NCBI RefSeq assembly: GCF_002735705.1
Contig: NZ_PDZL01000011.1
Coordinates: forward strand, 62,001 to 126,000
DNA from: Janthinobacterium sp. BJB426
GTDB lineage: Bacteria > Pseudomonadota > Gammaproteobacteria > Burkholderiales > Burkholderiaceae_D
Length of the DNA stretch: 64,000 nucleotides
Reading direction: 5' to 3'
Shown piece by piece: positions 48,011 to 57,044 of this stretch (positions within the stretch are counted from its first letter, which is position 1; every line of letters starts with the position of its first letter). Both the position numbers and the translations under genes were made by a program. The notes under the pieces are model-generated. The model was not told the DNA's origin, searched no databases, and worked only from the letters and a program-made list of their open reading frames with translations.

Positions 48011-49123
48011 ATGACCATTTCCACCGCAGCACCTCAACCTCTTCCGTTTTCCTCCGCCGTGGGCTCGCTGATCGAAGCGACCGATGCCATCAAGAACTTC
48101 CGCGCGATTGCCTTGCTGGCGCTGACCTTCATCAGCGCCGTGCTCGTCGGTGGCGTGCTGACGATGCTTGCCGGCGGCATGAGCAGTCCGCTGCTGGCCT
48201 TTTTCGGTGGCTTGATGGCCTTCCTTGTGATGTTTTACGGTTCCAACGCCGTGGGCATCATGCTGATGCGCGACGCGCAAGGCCAGCCTGGCATGAGCCT
48301 GGTTGATGCCGTGCTCGTTTCGCTGGTCACGAGCCACCGCCTGATCGCGGTCGTCTTCCTTGAATTCTTGATCGTGCTGGCGGCCATGATCGCCATCGCC
48401 ATCATCTTGTTCGTCTGCAAGATCCCTGTGCTCGGCCCCGTGCTGTACACGCTCGTCTTCCCGCTGTCGGCCATCGTGCTGGGCGTGCTGGTGTTTGCGC
48501 TGTTCTACGTGATGCTGCCGCTGGCCGGCCCTGCCGCCTGGTCGGGCGCCACCGTGTTCCAGATCATTGCCCGCCTGAACCTGATCGTGCGCACCAAGCT
48601 GGTGTCCGTGATCCTGCTGGAAGTGCTGCTGTTCCTGATCACGACGTTTGTGGCGCTGCTGATCTTTGGCGTGGTCGGTACCGGCGTGTCGCTGACCAGC
48701 GGCATGTCCGCAGGCATCCTGGGCCTGGGCGGCCAGATGAACATGTATTCCCTGGCTTCGGGTCTGAGCGGCGGCTCCGGCTACATCATCGCAGCAGGCC
48801 TGGGCGGCGGCTTGCTGCTGGCGGCCGCGGCCGTCGTGCCTGGCCTGATCTTTACCAAGGGCGTGTGCATCATTTACCTGAACGCGACGCGCAATGTCGA
48901 TTTCAGCGCCTCGGAAGCGAGCCTGAACGACGGCCTGGCCACGGTCAAGAAAAAAGCCGAGGAAGCGCGTGAGCGCGCGCGTGCCCTGGCCGAGCAGGCG
49001 ACTGCCCCTGCCACGCCAGCCGCTGCCGCTGCGCCGGCTGACAGCCTGCAATGCCCGAGCTGCAAGGCGCCGGTCGCATCCGACGATGCGTTCTGCGGCG
49101 AATGCGCGCATAAACTCAAGTAA
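48011..49123 (+). CDS. Polytopic membrane protein with C-terminal coiled coil and zinc ribbon (unknown function)
   Basis: Protein of 370 residues. About six membrane helices (about 31-52, 58-84, 106-130, 133-165, 198-224 and 265-300) are followed by a charged helix (VKKKAEEARERARALAEQA) and a C-terminal zinc ribbon in the last 22 residues (CPSCKAP to CGEC). ATG 48011 is chosen: the upstream frame to 47867 overlaps the lipoprotein gene and has no similarity. The stop lies 8 bases before the next gene, suggesting coupling. Unrecognised family. Confidence 0.77.
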   Translation: MTISTAAPQPLPFSSAVGSLIEATDAIKNFRAIALLALTFISAVLVGGVLTMLAGGMSSPLLAFFGGLMAFLVMFYGSNAVGIMLMRDAQGQPGMSLVDAVLVSLVTSHRLIAVVFLEFLIVLAAMIAIAIILFVCKIPVLGPVLYTLVFPLSAIVLGVLVFALFYVMLPLAGPAAWSGATVFQIIARLNLIVRTKLVSVILLEVLLFLITTFVALLIFGVVGTGVSLTSGMSAGILGLGGQMNMYSLASGLSGGSGYIIAAGLGGGLLLAAAAVVPGLIFTKGVCIIYLNATRNVDFSASEASLNDGLATVKKKAEEARERARALAEQATAPATPAAAAAPADSLQCPSCKAPVASDDAFCGECAHKLK

Positions 49124-49131
49124 GGCACACC

Positions 49132-50232
49132 ATGGCTCACTTCTGCACCAAATGCGGCACCGCTTATGTTCCCGGCGCGCGCTTCTGCGATGAATGCGGC
49201 AAGGCCGTCAACGCCGCACCGACGCCAGCGCCCGCTCCTGTACCGGCATCCGCACCAGCCGCGACGCCGGCGCTGTCCGGCGTGAAGCGGCGCCATGTGG
49301 TGATCGCCGGCGGCGTGCTGGCCGCAGTCATCGTGGCCGGTGGCGCGCTGGCGTGGCTGCTGGCGCCAGAGGCGGCCTCGGCCGGCAGTTTCAGCCGCGC
49401 CATCGATGCCCATCTGGCAGCAGACGAGGCGGCGCGCGACAAGTTGCTGTGCCTTACCAACTTGCCGTACCAGAAGGAAGAGATCCGCGTGGCGTCGTAC
49501 GACAGTTCCACTCGGCAATGGCTGGATATCCTCGTGCGTAGCGGACTGTACAGCGCACCCGTGGAACAAAGCAGCGGTGGCTGGGTTGCGCAATCGCAAT
49601 TTGTCTACGCGCTGGCCGCTCCGGGCAAGGCGGCCTTGCGCGGCGACAAGCTGTGCGTGGCCAAGGGCTTGAAAGTGGCCAAGGTCAGCGGCTACGACCA
49701 GGTCCGCGACCTGGGCGCACAGCACGTGGCGATGGCCAAGGCCACCCTGGCATTGACCGATGAGGCAGCGTGGTTCGCCAAGTCGGCGGACCGGGCGCTG
49801 ATCCTGCAGCGCTTGCCGGATGGCGACATGGAAGTGCGGTTGCCGCTGGCGCTGGTCGACAAGCAGTGGCAAGTCATCGACGAAGCGCAGATGAGCCAGG
49901 CGGCCATGAGCGGTGTGATCGGCAAAGCGCCGGCCGGGCAGGGCGCGGGCATGCTGGACAAGCTGAAGAGCGCGTTCCGCTTTGGCGGCCACCCGGCGGT
50001 GGGGAAATGGCAGGCGGCGATGGGCAATGTCCTGGAATTTACAAGTGACAGCGTGATCAATAACGGGACGTCGACCAAGGCCACCTTCACCACCAAGGGC
50101 AATACCGTGACGATCGCGCCGGAAGGCGCGGGCGAAGCGGCCATGGACATTATCGTCAGCGACGATGGCAGCACGGCGCAGATCAGCATGGGCGGCATGC
50201 GGGTGACGACCCTGCGGCGCGTGCGCGATTAA
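49132..50232 (+). CDS. Zinc-ribbon, single-pass membrane protein with large periplasmic domain (unknown function)
   Basis: Protein of 366 residues. N-terminal zinc ribbon C5-x2-C8 with C19-x2-C22 (FCTKCG to FCDECG), Pro/Ala linker (about 29-47), a membrane helix at about 56-79, and a periplasmic region of about 285 residues ending in a beta-rich segment (NVLEFTSDSVINNGTSTKAT and following). The ribbon is nearly the same as the one at the C-terminus of the preceding protein. Last gene of the cluster, followed by a double hairpin and terminator. Confidence 0.78.
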   Translation: MAHFCTKCGTAYVPGARFCDECGKAVNAAPTPAPAPVPASAPAATPALSGVKRRHVVIAGGVLAAVIVAGGALAWLLAPEAASAGSFSRAIDAHLAADEAARDKLLCLTNLPYQKEEIRVASYDSSTRQWLDILVRSGLYSAPVEQSSGGWVAQSQFVYALAAPGKAALRGDKLCVAKGLKVAKVSGYDQVRDLGAQHVAMAKATLALTDEAAWFAKSADRALILQRLPDGDMEVRLPLALVDKQWQVIDEAQMSQAAMSGVIGKAPAGQGAGMLDKLKSAFRFGGHPAVGKWQAAMGNVLEFTSDSVINNGTSTKATFTTKGNTVTIAPEGAGEAAMDIIVSDDGSTAQISMGGMRVTTLRRVRD

Positions 50233-50240
50233 GCAGCTGT

Positions 50241-50300
50241 CAGGCGGCGCAGCTTGCCGCCTGATCTGCTTCCCCGAGCCCGGCCATGCCGGGTTTTTTT
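50241..50300 (+). terminator. Double hairpin and terminator after the zinc-ribbon cluster
   Basis: A strong stem CAGGCGGC/GCCGCCTG (50241-50248 with 50256-50263) is followed by CCCGGC-CAT-GCCGGG (50279-50293) and seven T (50294-50300). The second hairpin is the intrinsic terminator. Confidence 0.88.
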
Positions 50301-50333
50301 ACGTCCGCAGGGAGCGGTGTGCACGCCCATTTG

Positions 50334-50387
50334 TCTTGACATCAAGATAGTTTGCATCCACACTGGCTTTTTATCTTGATATCGAGA
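50334..50387. promoter_or_regulatory. Paired palindromic operators upstream of the EamA gene
   Basis: TCTTGA-CA-TCAAGA (50334-50347, perfect) and TCTTGA-TA-TCGAGA (50374-50387, one mismatch), both followed by TA, are centred exactly 40 bp apart. TTGACA at 50336-50341 is a consensus -35 inside the first palindrome; the second ends seven bases before the ATG. The form resembles sites of MarR- or similar dimeric repressors (inference); the regulator gene is not adjacent. Confidence 0.7.
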
Positions 50388-50394
50388 TAGTTGC

Positions 50395-51276
50395 ATGAGC
50401 TCTTCTTTTGCCCGCCCCGCCTGGGGCGATATTCTGCTCACGGCGCTGGCGCCCCTGATCTGGGGTTCCACGTATATCGTCACGTCCGAACTGCTGCCGC
50501 CGGACCGGCCCTTCACGGCGGCCCTGATCCGCGTGCTGCCGGCCGGCTTGCTGTTGCTGCTGGTCATGCGGCGCCTGCCCGTGCGGCGCGACTGGATGCG
50601 CGTGCTGATCCTGTCCGCGTTGAATATCGGCGTATTTCAGGCGCTGCTGTTCGTGGCCGCCTACCGCTTGCCGGGCGGCTTGGCGGCCGTGGTGGGCGCC
50701 ATCCAGCCGCTGCTGGTGATGGGCCTGGCCTGGGGCGTGGAAGGGCGCCGTCCGGCCCGCCTGGCCTTGGGTGCCAGCGTGCTGGGCGTGGCCGGCATGG
50801 GCGTTTTATTGTTGTCGCCACGCACGGTGTGGGAACCGATCGGCATCGCTGCCGCGCTGGGCGGCACGGCCTGCATGGCGGCCGGCACCTACCTGACGCG
50901 GCGCTGGAAGCCAGACTTGCCCGTGCTGGCGCTGACAGGCTGGCAATTGTTGCTCGGCGGCCTGATGCTGGCGCCCGTCGCCTGGCTGGCCGATGCGCCC
51001 TTGCCGGCGCTGTCCCTGCCGCAAGTGCTGGCCTACGCCTACCTGTGCCTGGCCGGCGCCCTGCTGGCGTACGCCTTGTGGTTCCGTGGCATCGCCAGGC
51101 TGTCGCCCGTGGCCGTGTCTTCCCTGGGACTGCTCAGTCCCCTGATGGCCGTCGTGCTGGGCTGGGCCTTGCTGGGCCAGGCCATGACGGGCTGGTCAAT
51201 GCTGGGCTTGCTGCTGGTACTGGCCAGCGTGCTGGCGGTGCAGTGGGCCAGCGCCCGGCCGGCAACAAACTCCTGA
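50395..51276 (+). CDS. EamA/DMT family transporter
   Basis: Inner-membrane protein of 293 residues with ten predicted helices in two EamA repeats (the first begins GDILLTALAPLIWGSTY; the second near 150). This family exports amino acids, metabolites or toxic compounds; the substrate is not evident. The start codon lies directly after the second operator, and no separate ribosome-binding site is obvious (GAGAT at 50384-50388 overlaps the operator). Confidence 0.9.
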   Translation: MSSSFARPAWGDILLTALAPLIWGSTYIVTSELLPPDRPFTAALIRVLPAGLLLLLVMRRLPVRRDWMRVLILSALNIGVFQALLFVAAYRLPGGLAAVVGAIQPLLVMGLAWGVEGRRPARLALGASVLGVAGMGVLLLSPRTVWEPIGIAAALGGTACMAAGTYLTRRWKPDLPVLALTGWQLLLGGLMLAPVAWLADAPLPALSLPQVLAYAYLCLAGALLAYALWFRGIARLSPVAVSSLGLLSPLMAVVLGWALLGQAMTGWSMLGLLLVLASVLAVQWASARPATNS

Positions 51277-51405
51277 ATCCACGCATTTCCCCTCGCCAGG
51301 CTGATCGCATCAGCCTGGATGTTTCCCTCTGGGCGCTCTCTTTTTGCTGCACCGCACATACAGTTTTGCTTGCACTGATATGGGGCATTGAGGCACTATT
51401 CGCTT

Positions 51406-51423
51406 CGCGCAAACGTTTGCGCG
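51406..51423. promoter_or_regulatory. LacI-type operator of the rbs operon (probable RbsR site)
   Basis: CGCGCAAACGTTTGCGCG is a perfect 18-bp palindrome with the central CG typical of LacI/PurR/RbsR operators (core AAACGTTT). It lies 60 bp upstream of rbsB, and a LacI-family gene is inside the operon. Autoregulation by RbsR with ribose as inducer is the likely role (inference). Confidence 0.85.
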
Positions 51424-51483
51424 CAACGAATTTCCTAAAAAGCATGCAGTACACGTGCTTGACCAACAACTCTGGAGACGCCC

Positions 51484-52443
51484 ATGACATCCCGTATTCG
51501 CCTGAAAATGATTGCCGCCGCTGTCCTCGTGTGTGCCTTGCCCGCCGTGCCGGCGATGGCGCAGACGCCAGCCAAACCAAAGGTGGCGCTGGTGATGAAG
51601 TCGCTCGCCAATGAATTTTTCCTGACCATGGAAAATGGCGCCAAGGCGCATCAGAAGGCCAATGCCGCCAAGTATGACCTGCTGTCGAACGGCATCAAGG
51701 ATGAAACGGATACGTCGAGCCAGATCAAGCTGGTCGAGCAAATGATCGTCTCGCGCGTCAACGCGCTGGTGATCGCCCCGGCCGACTCGAAAGCGTTGGT
51801 GCCGGTGCTGAAGAAAGCCATCGACGCGGGCATCATCGTCGTCAATATCGACAACAAGCTCGACGAAGGCGCCCTGAAAGAGAAGGGCATCAGCGTACCG
51901 TTCGTTGGCCCGGACAACCGCAAGGGCGCCAAGGTGGTCGGCGACTACCTGGCCAAGCAGATCAAGAAGGGCGATCCGGTCGGCATCATCGAAGGCGTCT
52001 CCACCACCTACAACGCGCAGCAGCGCACCCTGGGTTTCCAGGACGCCATGAACGCGGCCGGTGCCAAGGTTGTCAGCGTGCAATCGGGCCAGTGGGAAAT
52101 CGCCCCTGCCAACACGGTGGCGGCAGCCATGCTGAACGCCAACCCGAATATCAAGGCTTTGCTGTGCGGTAACGACAACATGGCCATCGGCGCCATTTCC
52201 GCCATCAAGGCGGCCGGCAAGACGGGCAAAGTCCTCGTCGTCGGCTACGACAACATCAACGCCATCAAGCCGATGCTGGCCGATGGCCGCGTGCTGGCTA
52301 CCGCCGACCAGTTCGGTTCGCAGCAAGCCGTGTTCGGCATCGAGACCGTGCTGAAAGCCCTGGCGCAGAAGAAGAAACAGGCCGAGCTTGGTGGCGTCAT
52401 CGAAACCAAGGTCGAACTGGTCGCCAAGGGCGCCAAGTCCTGA
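51484..52443 (+). CDS. rbsB: RbsB, ribose ABC transporter substrate-binding protein
   Basis: Periplasmic sugar-binding protein of 319 residues, type I (LacI-like) fold. The signal peptide covers about 1-26 with cleavage after AMA. The sugar-binding cleft is visible in KSLANEFFLTMENGAK and NGIKDETDTSSQIKLVEQMI, and VGYDNINAIKPMLADGRVLAT lies near the C-terminus. It is the first gene of the rbsBACRKD operon. The bound sugar is taken to be ribose from the operon; other pentoses are possible. Confidence 0.93.
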   Translation: MTSRIRLKMIAAAVLVCALPAVPAMAQTPAKPKVALVMKSLANEFFLTMENGAKAHQKANAAKYDLLSNGIKDETDTSSQIKLVEQMIVSRVNALVIAPADSKALVPVLKKAIDAGIIVVNIDNKLDEGALKEKGISVPFVGPDNRKGAKVVGDYLAKQIKKGDPVGIIEGVSTTYNAQQRTLGFQDAMNAAGAKVVSVQSGQWEIAPANTVAAAMLNANPNIKALLCGNDNMAIGAISAIKAAGKTGKVLVVGYDNINAIKPMLADGRVLATADQFGSQQAVFGIETVLKALAQKKKQAELGGVIETKVELVAKGAKS

Positions 52444-52526
52444 TCGTTTGATCCCGCCGGGGCCGGCCCCGCTTGCTCACCGAGCAGGCGGTGCCGGCCC
52501 CGCCGCCACTACCGCGGAGTTTTATC

Positions 52527-54077
52527 ATGCCCACCGACATTCCACCGGCGCCAGCCGCCATTCCCCTGTTAACGCTCGATAACATCGGCAAGTCCTATGT
52601 CGGCCCCGTCCTCGGTGGCGTGGGCCTGCGCCTCGCCCCTGGCCAGGTGCTGGCGCTGACGGGCGAGAACGGCGCGGGCAAGAGCACCCTGTCGAAGATC
52701 ATCTGCGGCCTGGAGCAAGCTACCACGGGCACGATGCTGCTCGACGGCAAGCCTTACCAGCCCGCCTCGCGCGGCGCCGCCGAGGCGCTGGGCATCCGCA
52801 TGGTGATGCAGGAACTCAATCTGATTCCCACCCTGTCGATCGCGGAAAACCTGTACCTGAAGAATTTGCCGCAGCGTTTCGGTTTCATCGACCGTACGCG
52901 CCTCGAGCGCGACGCGCGCGAACAGATGGAGAAAGTCGGCCTGGGCGGCCTCGACCCGTGGACTTTGGTCGGCGAACTGGGCATCGGGCACCAGCAAATG
53001 ATCGAGATCGCGCGCAATCTGATCGGCGCCTGCCGCCTGCTGGTGTTAGATGAGCCGACAGCCATGCTGACGCACCGCGAAGTGGAATTGCTGTTCCTGC
53101 AAATTGAACGCCTGAAAGCCGAAGGCGTGTGCATCATCTATATTTCGCACCGCCTGGAAGAACTCAAGCGCGTGGCCGACCGCATCGCCGTGCTGCGCGA
53201 TGGGCAACTCGTGTGCGACGACGATATCGCGGGCCATTCCGCCGCCGACCTGGTCAGCCTGATGGTGGGCCGCTCGGCCGACGACGCCGTCGACCTGAGC
53301 GGCCGCACCATCGGCGCACCGCTGTTGCGCGTGCGCGGCCTGACGCGCGGCAAGGTCGTCAACCCGACCTCGTTCGACTTGCGCGCCGGTGAAATCCTCG
53401 GTATCGCCGGCCTGATCGGCTCGGGCCGCACGGAATTGCTGCGCCTGATCTTTGGCGCCGACCGTGCCGATGCCGGTGACGTGTTCCTCGGCGACAGCGA
53501 GGTGCCCGCCGCCTTGCACTCGCCGCAGGCGGCAGTGAAAGCCGGCATCGCCATGATCACGGAAGACCGCAAGGGTCAAGGTTTATTATTGCGCCAGTCC
53601 ATCGCCGTCAACACGACCCTCGCGTCGCTCGACACCGTCAGTGGCGCAGGCTGGCTCAACGATGCGGCCGAAGCATCGGTGGCCGACGATTACATCCAAC
53701 GCCTCGGCATCCGTTCGCGCAACAGCGCGCAAACGGTGGCCGAATTGTCCGGCGGTAACCAGCAAAAGGTGGTGATCGCCCGCTGGCTGTATCGCGACTG
53801 CCCCGTCATGCTGTTCGACGAGCCCACGCGCGGCATCGATATCGGCGCCAAGTTTGATATTTATCAGGTGCTGGCCGAACAGGCGCGCCAGGGCAAGGGC
53901 CTCGTCATTGTCTCGAGCGACTTGCGCGAACTGATGCTGATCTGCGACCGCATCGCCGTCATGAGCGCCGGCAGCATCGTCGACACCTTCGAGCGCGGCG
54001 CCTGGAGCCAGGACGCGCTGCTGTCGGCTGCCTTCTCCGGCTATTTGACCCCCACTTCCACTCCAGCTGCGGCCTGA
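52527..54077 (+). CDS. rbsA: RbsA, ribose ABC transporter ATP-binding protein
   Basis: Dual-domain sugar ABC ATPase of 516 residues. The first domain has Walker A TGENGAGKSTL near 48-58, Walker B VLDEPTAMLT near 175 and signature ELGIGHQQMIEIA. The second domain has the degenerate Walker A GLIGSGRTELLRL typical of RbsA/MglA and signature ELSGGNQQKVVIA. ATG 52527 is used, with GGAG eight bases upstream; the frame is open to 52473. Confidence 0.95.
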   Translation: MPTDIPPAPAAIPLLTLDNIGKSYVGPVLGGVGLRLAPGQVLALTGENGAGKSTLSKIICGLEQATTGTMLLDGKPYQPASRGAAEALGIRMVMQELNLIPTLSIAENLYLKNLPQRFGFIDRTRLERDAREQMEKVGLGGLDPWTLVGELGIGHQQMIEIARNLIGACRLLVLDEPTAMLTHREVELLFLQIERLKAEGVCIIYISHRLEELKRVADRIAVLRDGQLVCDDDIAGHSAADLVSLMVGRSADDAVDLSGRTIGAPLLRVRGLTRGKVVNPTSFDLRAGEILGIAGLIGSGRTELLRLIFGADRADAGDVFLGDSEVPAALHSPQAAVKAGIAMITEDRKGQGLLLRQSIAVNTTLASLDTVSGAGWLNDAAEASVADDYIQRLGIRSRNSAQTVAELSGGNQQKVVIARWLYRDCPVMLFDEPTRGIDIGAKFDIYQVLAEQARQGKGLVIVSSDLRELMLICDRIAVMSAGSIVDTFERGAWSQDALLSAAFSGYLTPTSTPAAA

Positions 54078-54095
54078 TCCGCCGGAAAGATTCCC

Positions 54096-55067
54096 ATGAC
54101 CACCAATTCCTCTCCTTCGTATCTGCAGCGCAGCCTTGCCGACTTGAAAAACTATGCGGGCCTGATCGGCGCCCTGGTCGCCATGTGCGTGCTGTTCTCG
54201 TTCGCCAGCGAAAACTTTTTCACCCTGGCCACCTTGAGCACCCTGTCGAACAATATCCCGACCCTCGTCGTGATGGCTGTCGGCATGACGTTTGTCCTGA
54301 TCATCGGCGGCATCGACTTGTCCGTCGGTTCCGTCATGGCGCTGGCCGCGTCCGTGCTGTCGCTGGCCGTCGTGCACTGGGGCTGGCCCGTGTGGAGCGC
54401 GGCCCTGCTGGGCATGTTCGTTGCCGCCTTGTGCGGCGCCACCACGGGCCTGATTTCCGTCGGCTGGCGCATACCCTCGTTTATCGTCTCCCTGGGCGTG
54501 CTGGAAATGGCACGGGGCCTCGCGTATCAAGTGACGAACTCGCGCACGGAATACATCGGCAGCGCCGTTGACGGCATCAGCTCGCCGATCGCGTTTGGCC
54601 TGTCGCCCGCTTTCATCGCCTCGATCGCCATCGTCGTCATCGGCCACCTGGTGCTCACGCGCACGGTGCTGGGCCGTCACTGGATCGGCATCGGCACGAA
54701 TGAAGAAGCCGTGCGTTTGTCCGGCATCAACACAAAACCGTCAAAAGTACTGGTGTTTGCCTTGATGGGCTTTCTCGCCGGCGTGGGCGCCTTGTTCCAG
54801 GTGTCGCGCCTGGAAGCGGCCGACCCGAACGGCGGCGTGGGCATGGAATTGCAAGTGATCGCCGCCGTCGTGATCGGCGGCACGAGCCTGATGGGCGGAC
54901 GCGGTTCCGTCATCAGCACGTTCATTGGCGTGCTGATCATTTCCGTGCTGGAAGCGGGCCTGGCGCAAGTGGGCGTGTCGGAACCCGTGAAACGCATCGT
55001 CACGGGCCTGGTGATCGTCGCCGCCGTCGTGCTCGACACCTACCGCCGCCGCGGCGAGCGTTCATAA
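54096..55067 (+). CDS. rbsC: RbsC, ribose ABC transporter permease
   Basis: Inner-membrane permease of 323 residues, BPD_transp_2 family, with eight to ten hydrophobic segments. The conserved GGIDLSVGSVMALAA (about 70-84) and GGTSLMGGRGSVISTFIGV (about 264-282) loops are intact. It lies 18 bases after rbsA and 9 before rbsR. Confidence 0.95.
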   Translation: MTTNSSPSYLQRSLADLKNYAGLIGALVAMCVLFSFASENFFTLATLSTLSNNIPTLVVMAVGMTFVLIIGGIDLSVGSVMALAASVLSLAVVHWGWPVWSAALLGMFVAALCGATTGLISVGWRIPSFIVSLGVLEMARGLAYQVTNSRTEYIGSAVDGISSPIAFGLSPAFIASIAIVVIGHLVLTRTVLGRHWIGIGTNEEAVRLSGINTKPSKVLVFALMGFLAGVGALFQVSRLEAADPNGGVGMELQVIAAVVIGGTSLMGGRGSVISTFIGVLIISVLEAGLAQVGVSEPVKRIVTGLVIVAAVVLDTYRRRGERS

Positions 55068-55076
55068 TAGCCGCCC

Positions 55077-56135
55077 ATGGCAACCATCAAACAAGTGGCG
55101 CAGGCGGCGGGGGTGTCGTTTACCACCGTGTCGCACGTCCTCAACAATACCCGTCCCGTCAGCGACGAGGCGCGCCGCGCCGTGCTGGCGGCGGCGGAGG
55201 CACTGCATTACGTGCCCAGCGCGCTGGCGCGTTCCCTGCGCAGCCGCAGCACGGGCACCATCGGCCTGATCATTCCCAACAATACGAACCCGTATTTCTC
55301 GGAAGTGGCGCGCGGCATCGAGGACAGTTGCTACGCGGCCGGCTACAGCGTGATCCTGTGCAATTCCGATGACGACCCCGTCAAGCAGCGCGACTACCTG
55401 AATGTGCTCTTGACCAAGCGCTGCGACGGATTGATCCTGTCCGCGCTGGCCGACAGCGATGGCGAACTGCTGCGCAAGATGAAGGTGCCGGCCGTGCTGC
55501 TCGACCGCGCGCCCAGCGACCTGTCCATCGATGCCGTGGCCGTCGACAACCGCGCCGGCGGCGTCCTGGCCGCGCGCCATTTGCTGGGCCTGGGACGCCG
55601 GCGCCTCGCCTGCATCGCCGGTCCCCGCGAAGTGAGCATTTCCAACGACCGCATAGCCGGCGTGCGCAGCGCCATGGCGGAGGCGGGCGTGGCCCTGGCC
55701 GACGCCCTGTGCCGCCACGCGGACTTTACCAGCGCGGGCGGCTATGCGGCCGCGCTGGACTTGCTGGCGCTGCCGCCAGGCCAGCGCCCCGACGCCTTGT
55801 TCTGCTGCAATGACTTGATGGCCTTTGGCGCCCTGCGCGCCGCCGCCGAGCGCGGCATTGCCGTGCCCGTGGACCTGGCTGTCGTCGGCTTCGACGATAT
55901 CGACCTGGCCAGCTTCGTGCATCCGGCCTTGACCAGCGTGGCGCAAAACACGCGCGAGCTGGGCCACATCACGGCCGCCTGCCTGCTGGCGCGCATCGCC
56001 GACCCCGCCTTGCCGCGCCAGCAGCGCAGCATCGCACCCGAGCTGCACGTGCGCGGCTCCAGCGTGGCCGCCACGCTACCTTCTTCCGCACCTACTTCTT
56101 CACCTGCAACTGAACTGATGGGAATGACATCATGA
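55077..56135 (+). CDS. rbsR: RbsR, LacI-family repressor of the ribose operon
   Basis: Regulator of 352 residues. The N-terminal LacI helix-turn-helix is MATIKQVAQAAGVSFTTVSH with the hinge YVPSALARSLRS, followed by a periplasmic-binding-protein-like effector domain. The likely operator is the 18-bp palindrome upstream of rbsB. Position in the middle of the operon gives autoregulation. The stop overlaps rbsK by four bases. The last 20 residues are Ser/Thr/Pro-rich. Confidence 0.93.
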   Translation: MATIKQVAQAAGVSFTTVSHVLNNTRPVSDEARRAVLAAAEALHYVPSALARSLRSRSTGTIGLIIPNNTNPYFSEVARGIEDSCYAAGYSVILCNSDDDPVKQRDYLNVLLTKRCDGLILSALADSDGELLRKMKVPAVLLDRAPSDLSIDAVAVDNRAGGVLAARHLLGLGRRRLACIAGPREVSISNDRIAGVRSAMAEAGVALADALCRHADFTSAGGYAAALDLLALPPGQRPDALFCCNDLMAFGALRAAAERGIAVPVDLAVVGFDDIDLASFVHPALTSVAQNTRELGHITAACLLARIADPALPRQQRSIAPELHVRGSSVAATLPSSAPTSSPATELMGMTS

Positions 56136-57040
56136 TCGTGGTTATCGGCAGCATCAATATGGACCTGGTCTTGCGCGTACCGCGCATGCCCCTCCCCGGC
56201 GAAACCCTGACGGGCGGCGCTTTCCGTACAATTCCTGGCGGCAAGGGCGCCAACCAGGCCGTGGCTTGCGCACGCCTGAGCGGCAATGTGGCGGGCGCCC
56301 AGCAAGTGGCCATGGTTGGCTGTGTGGGCGACGACGCGTTTGGCGCGACGTTGCGCGCGGCGCTGGTGGGCGACGGTATCATCGACAGCCACATCACCAC
56401 CTTGCCGGGCGTGGCCTCGGGCATCGCCTCGATCCTGGTCGACGACAATGGCCAGAACAGCATCGTGATCGCCGGCGGCGCCAACGATCTGCTCAGCCCC
56501 ACGCACATTGACGCAGCGCAAGGTTTGATCGAACAGGCGGACATCGTCGTGCTGCAGCTGGAAACGCCGATGGCCACCGTCGTGCATGCGATCAAACTGG
56601 CCCGTTCGCTGGGCAAGACCGTGGTGCTGAACCCGGCCCCGGCGGCCAGCTTGCCGGACGGCGTGCTGGAACTGGTCGACTACCTGATTCCGAATGAAAT
56701 CGAAGCGGCCATGCTGGCTGGCGTCAGCCCGGATGGCGCGGATGCCAAGGCGCTGGCCGCCGCGCTGCAAAAGCTGGGCAGCGACAACGTCATCATCACC
56801 TTGGGTTCCAAGGGCGTGCATGCGGCCCTGTATGGCGGCGATTACACGTTCCCGGCCGAAGTGGTGCAAGCCGTCGACACGACGGCCGCCGGCGATACCT
56901 TTATCGGCGGTTTTGTGGCGGGCCTGGCGTCCGGCATGGACGAGGCGGAAGCGATCGGCCAAGGCCAGCGCGCTGCCGCCTGGAGCGTCACCAAGCCCGG
57001 CGCGCAAACCTCGATCCCCCACTTGCACGAGTTGTTCTGA
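56132..57040 (+). CDS. rbsK: RbsK, ribokinase
   Basis: PfkB-family kinase of 302 residues that phosphorylates ribose to ribose 5-phosphate. Signature 1 is GGKGANQAVACARL (about 35-48) after GSINMDLVLRVPRMPLPGET. The C-terminal catalytic motif is VDTTAAGDTFIGGF (about 249-262), with the catalytic Asp in AAGDTF. It overlaps rbsR by four bases and precedes rbsD by four. Confidence 0.96.
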   Translation: MIVVIGSINMDLVLRVPRMPLPGETLTGGAFRTIPGGKGANQAVACARLSGNVAGAQQVAMVGCVGDDAFGATLRAALVGDGIIDSHITTLPGVASGIASILVDDNGQNSIVIAGGANDLLSPTHIDAAQGLIEQADIVVLQLETPMATVVHAIKLARSLGKTVVLNPAPAASLPDGVLELVDYLIPNEIEAAMLAGVSPDGADAKALAAALQKLGSDNVIITLGSKGVHAALYGGDYTFPAEVVQAVDTTAAGDTFIGGFVAGLASGMDEAEAIGQGQRAAAWSVTKPGAQTSIPHLHELF

Positions 57041-57044
57041 GACC

